DNA of 6,550 nucleotides from Panacagrimonas sp. (GTDB lineage Bacteria > Pseudomonadota > Gammaproteobacteria > Nevskiales > Nevskiaceae): contig JAJFJX010000160.1 in the NCBI GenBank assembly GCA_021773655.1, forward strand, positions 1 to 6,550, written 5' to 3'. Positions 5,703-6,550 of the stretch are shown one piece after another. The notes under the pieces are model-generated. The model was not told the origin of the DNA. It ran no database searches and was given only the letters and a program-made list of their open reading frames with translations. The position numbers were made by a program, and so were the translations under genes. The stretch's first letter is position 1. The number at the start of each line of letters is the position of its first letter.

Positions 5703-6098
5703 GTGAGTCGAAACACCAGGTTTTCCCTTTCCGTCAAGGGCACCGGTCCGTTGCTCGGAATGTTCGTGACCGAAGTCCAGCAGCATTTTCGCCGGGCCAC
5801 GTTGCTGGATCATTCGGACAAGGCAAACGCGTTCAGGGGCATCGAGTCCGCGCTCGGCCAGTCCGGCCGCCTGGCGCCCGGACAGAATGTCCTGAACCGC
5901 AGACTGACCGGCAACCTCGCGCGGCCGACGCAGGCCGATGTCACGGTGAGCTTCGAGTCGATGGGCGGCAGCGAACGGGTGGTGGTCAGGGGCGGTCAGC
6001 GCCAGAGCAGCCTGAGCTTCAACATGGTCGGCTCGGACATGTCCGCCGCCCAGGCCTTCATCCGCGAGGTCCTGCGGACGGTCGAACACTTCAACTGA
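5703..6098 (+). CDS. uncharacterised basic 131-residue protein
   Basis: I do not recognise the family. The frame is credible as a gene: after the first few codons the third positions are strongly G/C-rich like the neighbours, and a GTG start at 5703 has GGGAG (5691-5695) with a 7-nt spacer. The protein is basic (14 Arg, 2 Lys against 10 acidic residues), with no signal peptide, membrane helix or cysteine. Likely layout: a short strand (FSLSVKG, 7-13), a helix (about 18-36), a polar middle, three strands (DVTVSFES 79-86, ERVVVRGGQ 91-99, SSLSFNMVG 102-110) and a C-terminal helix (about 114-130). A compact cytoplasmic alpha/beta protein, possibly nucleic-acid or partner binding, is a guess from charge only. 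It stands alone between the tRNA terminator and comEC, which converges on it with a 19-bp gap. Confidence 0.75.
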   Translation: MSRNTRFSLSVKGTGPLLGMFVTEVQQHFRRATLLDHSDKANAFRGIESALGQSGRLAPGQNVLNRRLTGNLARPTQADVTVSFESMGGSERVVVRGGQRQSSLSFNMVGSDMSAAQAFIREVLRTVEHFN

Positions 6099-6117
6099 TC
6101 CGATGGGGTGATCGGCC

Positions 6118-6550
6118 TCAGGGCAGCGGCGGCGCGTTCCAGAACCGCGACCGCTCGCGCCGCCAGGACCGCCATTGCAACGCGCCGTCGCCGTCCAGCC
6201 AGAGCGTGACGGCGCCTTCCACCCCGGTGGTCCGCATCTGCGATCCGATCGCCGCGTAGCGCGCAGTCACCTGCGGATGCGGGTGCCCGTAATAGCTGCG
6301 CCAGCCAGCCCCGAAGATCACCCGCCGCGGCGAAACCGCCTCGACGAACGCCCGCGTCGACGACGTGCGGCTGCCGTGGTGTGGTGCAATCAGCACGTCG
6401 GCGGACAGCCGGGCGCGATGATCGCGCAGCAAACGCGCTTCGGCCGCGCGCTCGATGTCGCCGGCCAGCAGGACGCTCATCCCCGGCGCGCTGACCCTCA
6501 GCACGCAGGAGCGATCGTTGTCCGAAAGATCGGCCCGGTCGGGGTGCAGC
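6118..6550 (-). CDS. comEC: ComEC/Rec2-type DNA uptake channel protein, C-terminal part (runs off right edge)
   Basis: ComEC is the inner-membrane channel that takes single-stranded DNA into the cytoplasm during natural transformation. Only the last 143 residues are visible, from the C-terminal metallo-beta-lactamase-like domain. Seen, numbering from the window edge: the segment NDRSCVLRV (11-19), then LLAGDIE (27-33), then LIAPHHGSRTSS (53-64), and later GHPHP, all in the order expected for ComEC. Reading continues in frame to the window edge, so the start and the competence/OB and transmembrane domains are outside. The stop is TGA at 6118-6120. An internal GTG at 6504 is not the start. Because ComEC proteins are long (often over 700 residues), most of the gene is missing here. 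Presence of comEC is common in non-competent species too, so competence cannot be concluded. Confidence 0.92.
   Translation of the reverse strand, partial: LHPDRADLSDNDRSCVLRVSAPGMSVLLAGDIERAAEARLLRDHRARLSADVLIAPHHGSRTSSTRAFVEAVSPRRVIFGAGWRSYYGHPHPQVTARYAAIGSQMRTTGVEGAVTLWLDGDGALQWRSWRRERSRFWNAPPLP

Noticed and set aside
5544..6089. 181-codon minus-strand frame and a 220-codon plus-strand frame (5597-6259) overlapping the 131-aa gene
   Set aside because: Both lack ribosome binding sites and good third-position bias. The minus frame also spans the intrinsic terminator, and the plus frame runs through the convergent end of comEC.
6100..6115. Possible bidirectional terminator between the 131-aa gene and comEC (CCGAT, 6-nt loop, ATCGG)
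   Set aside because: The stem is only 5 bp and no T-run follows on either strand, so it does not qualify as an intrinsic terminator, although the convergent 19-bp gap would suit one.

Overview
The window looks like chromosomal core sequence from a high-GC gammaproteobacterium. The signs are third codon positions dominated by G/C, the order tRNA-Leu / tig / clpP / clpX, CCA-encoded tRNAs, a Fur-type operator, and a ComEC gene. I cannot fix the genus. The protein flavour fits Xanthomonadales or Chromatiales relatives, but that is only an impression.

Left third, minus strand (1-2906): a class II tRNA-Leu(UAG) with its own TATACT -10 element is followed by tig (trigger factor), clpP (protease subunit) and the first 197 codons of clpX (unfoldase), which runs off the left edge. 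The three proteins form one quality-control set. Trigger factor meets nascent chains at the ribosome exit, and ClpXP unfolds and degrades selected or failed proteins. Gaps are 59 bp (tig-clpP) and 91 bp (clpP-clpX), and no terminator is visible between them.

Middle, plus strand (2980-5189): an iron-regulated heme acquisition unit. A promoter overlapped by a Fur box (two 7-1-7 sites offset by 6 bp) drives hemP, a FecCD-family heme permease (hmuU) and its ATPase (hmuV). The periplasmic heme-binding protein (hmuT), the TonB-dependent receptor and a heme-degrading hmuS are all absent from this window, so the unit must rely on partners elsewhere. A three-copy 9-bp repeat lies upstream of the promoter.

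Right third (5248-6550): a plus-strand tRNA-Ala(GGC)-tRNA-Glu(UUC) operon has a sigma70-like promoter with a GC-rich discriminator and ends in a strong intrinsic terminator. It is followed by an unrecognised basic 131-residue protein with a GTG start. That gene converges on the 3' end of comEC, of which only the C-terminal metallo-beta-lactamase-like part is in the window.

I found no mobile element, CRISPR array, toxin-antitoxin pair or defence system. The parts least explained by known families are the 131-aa protein, the two short tandem repeats in intergenic DNA, and the partnerless hemP-hmuUV arrangement.
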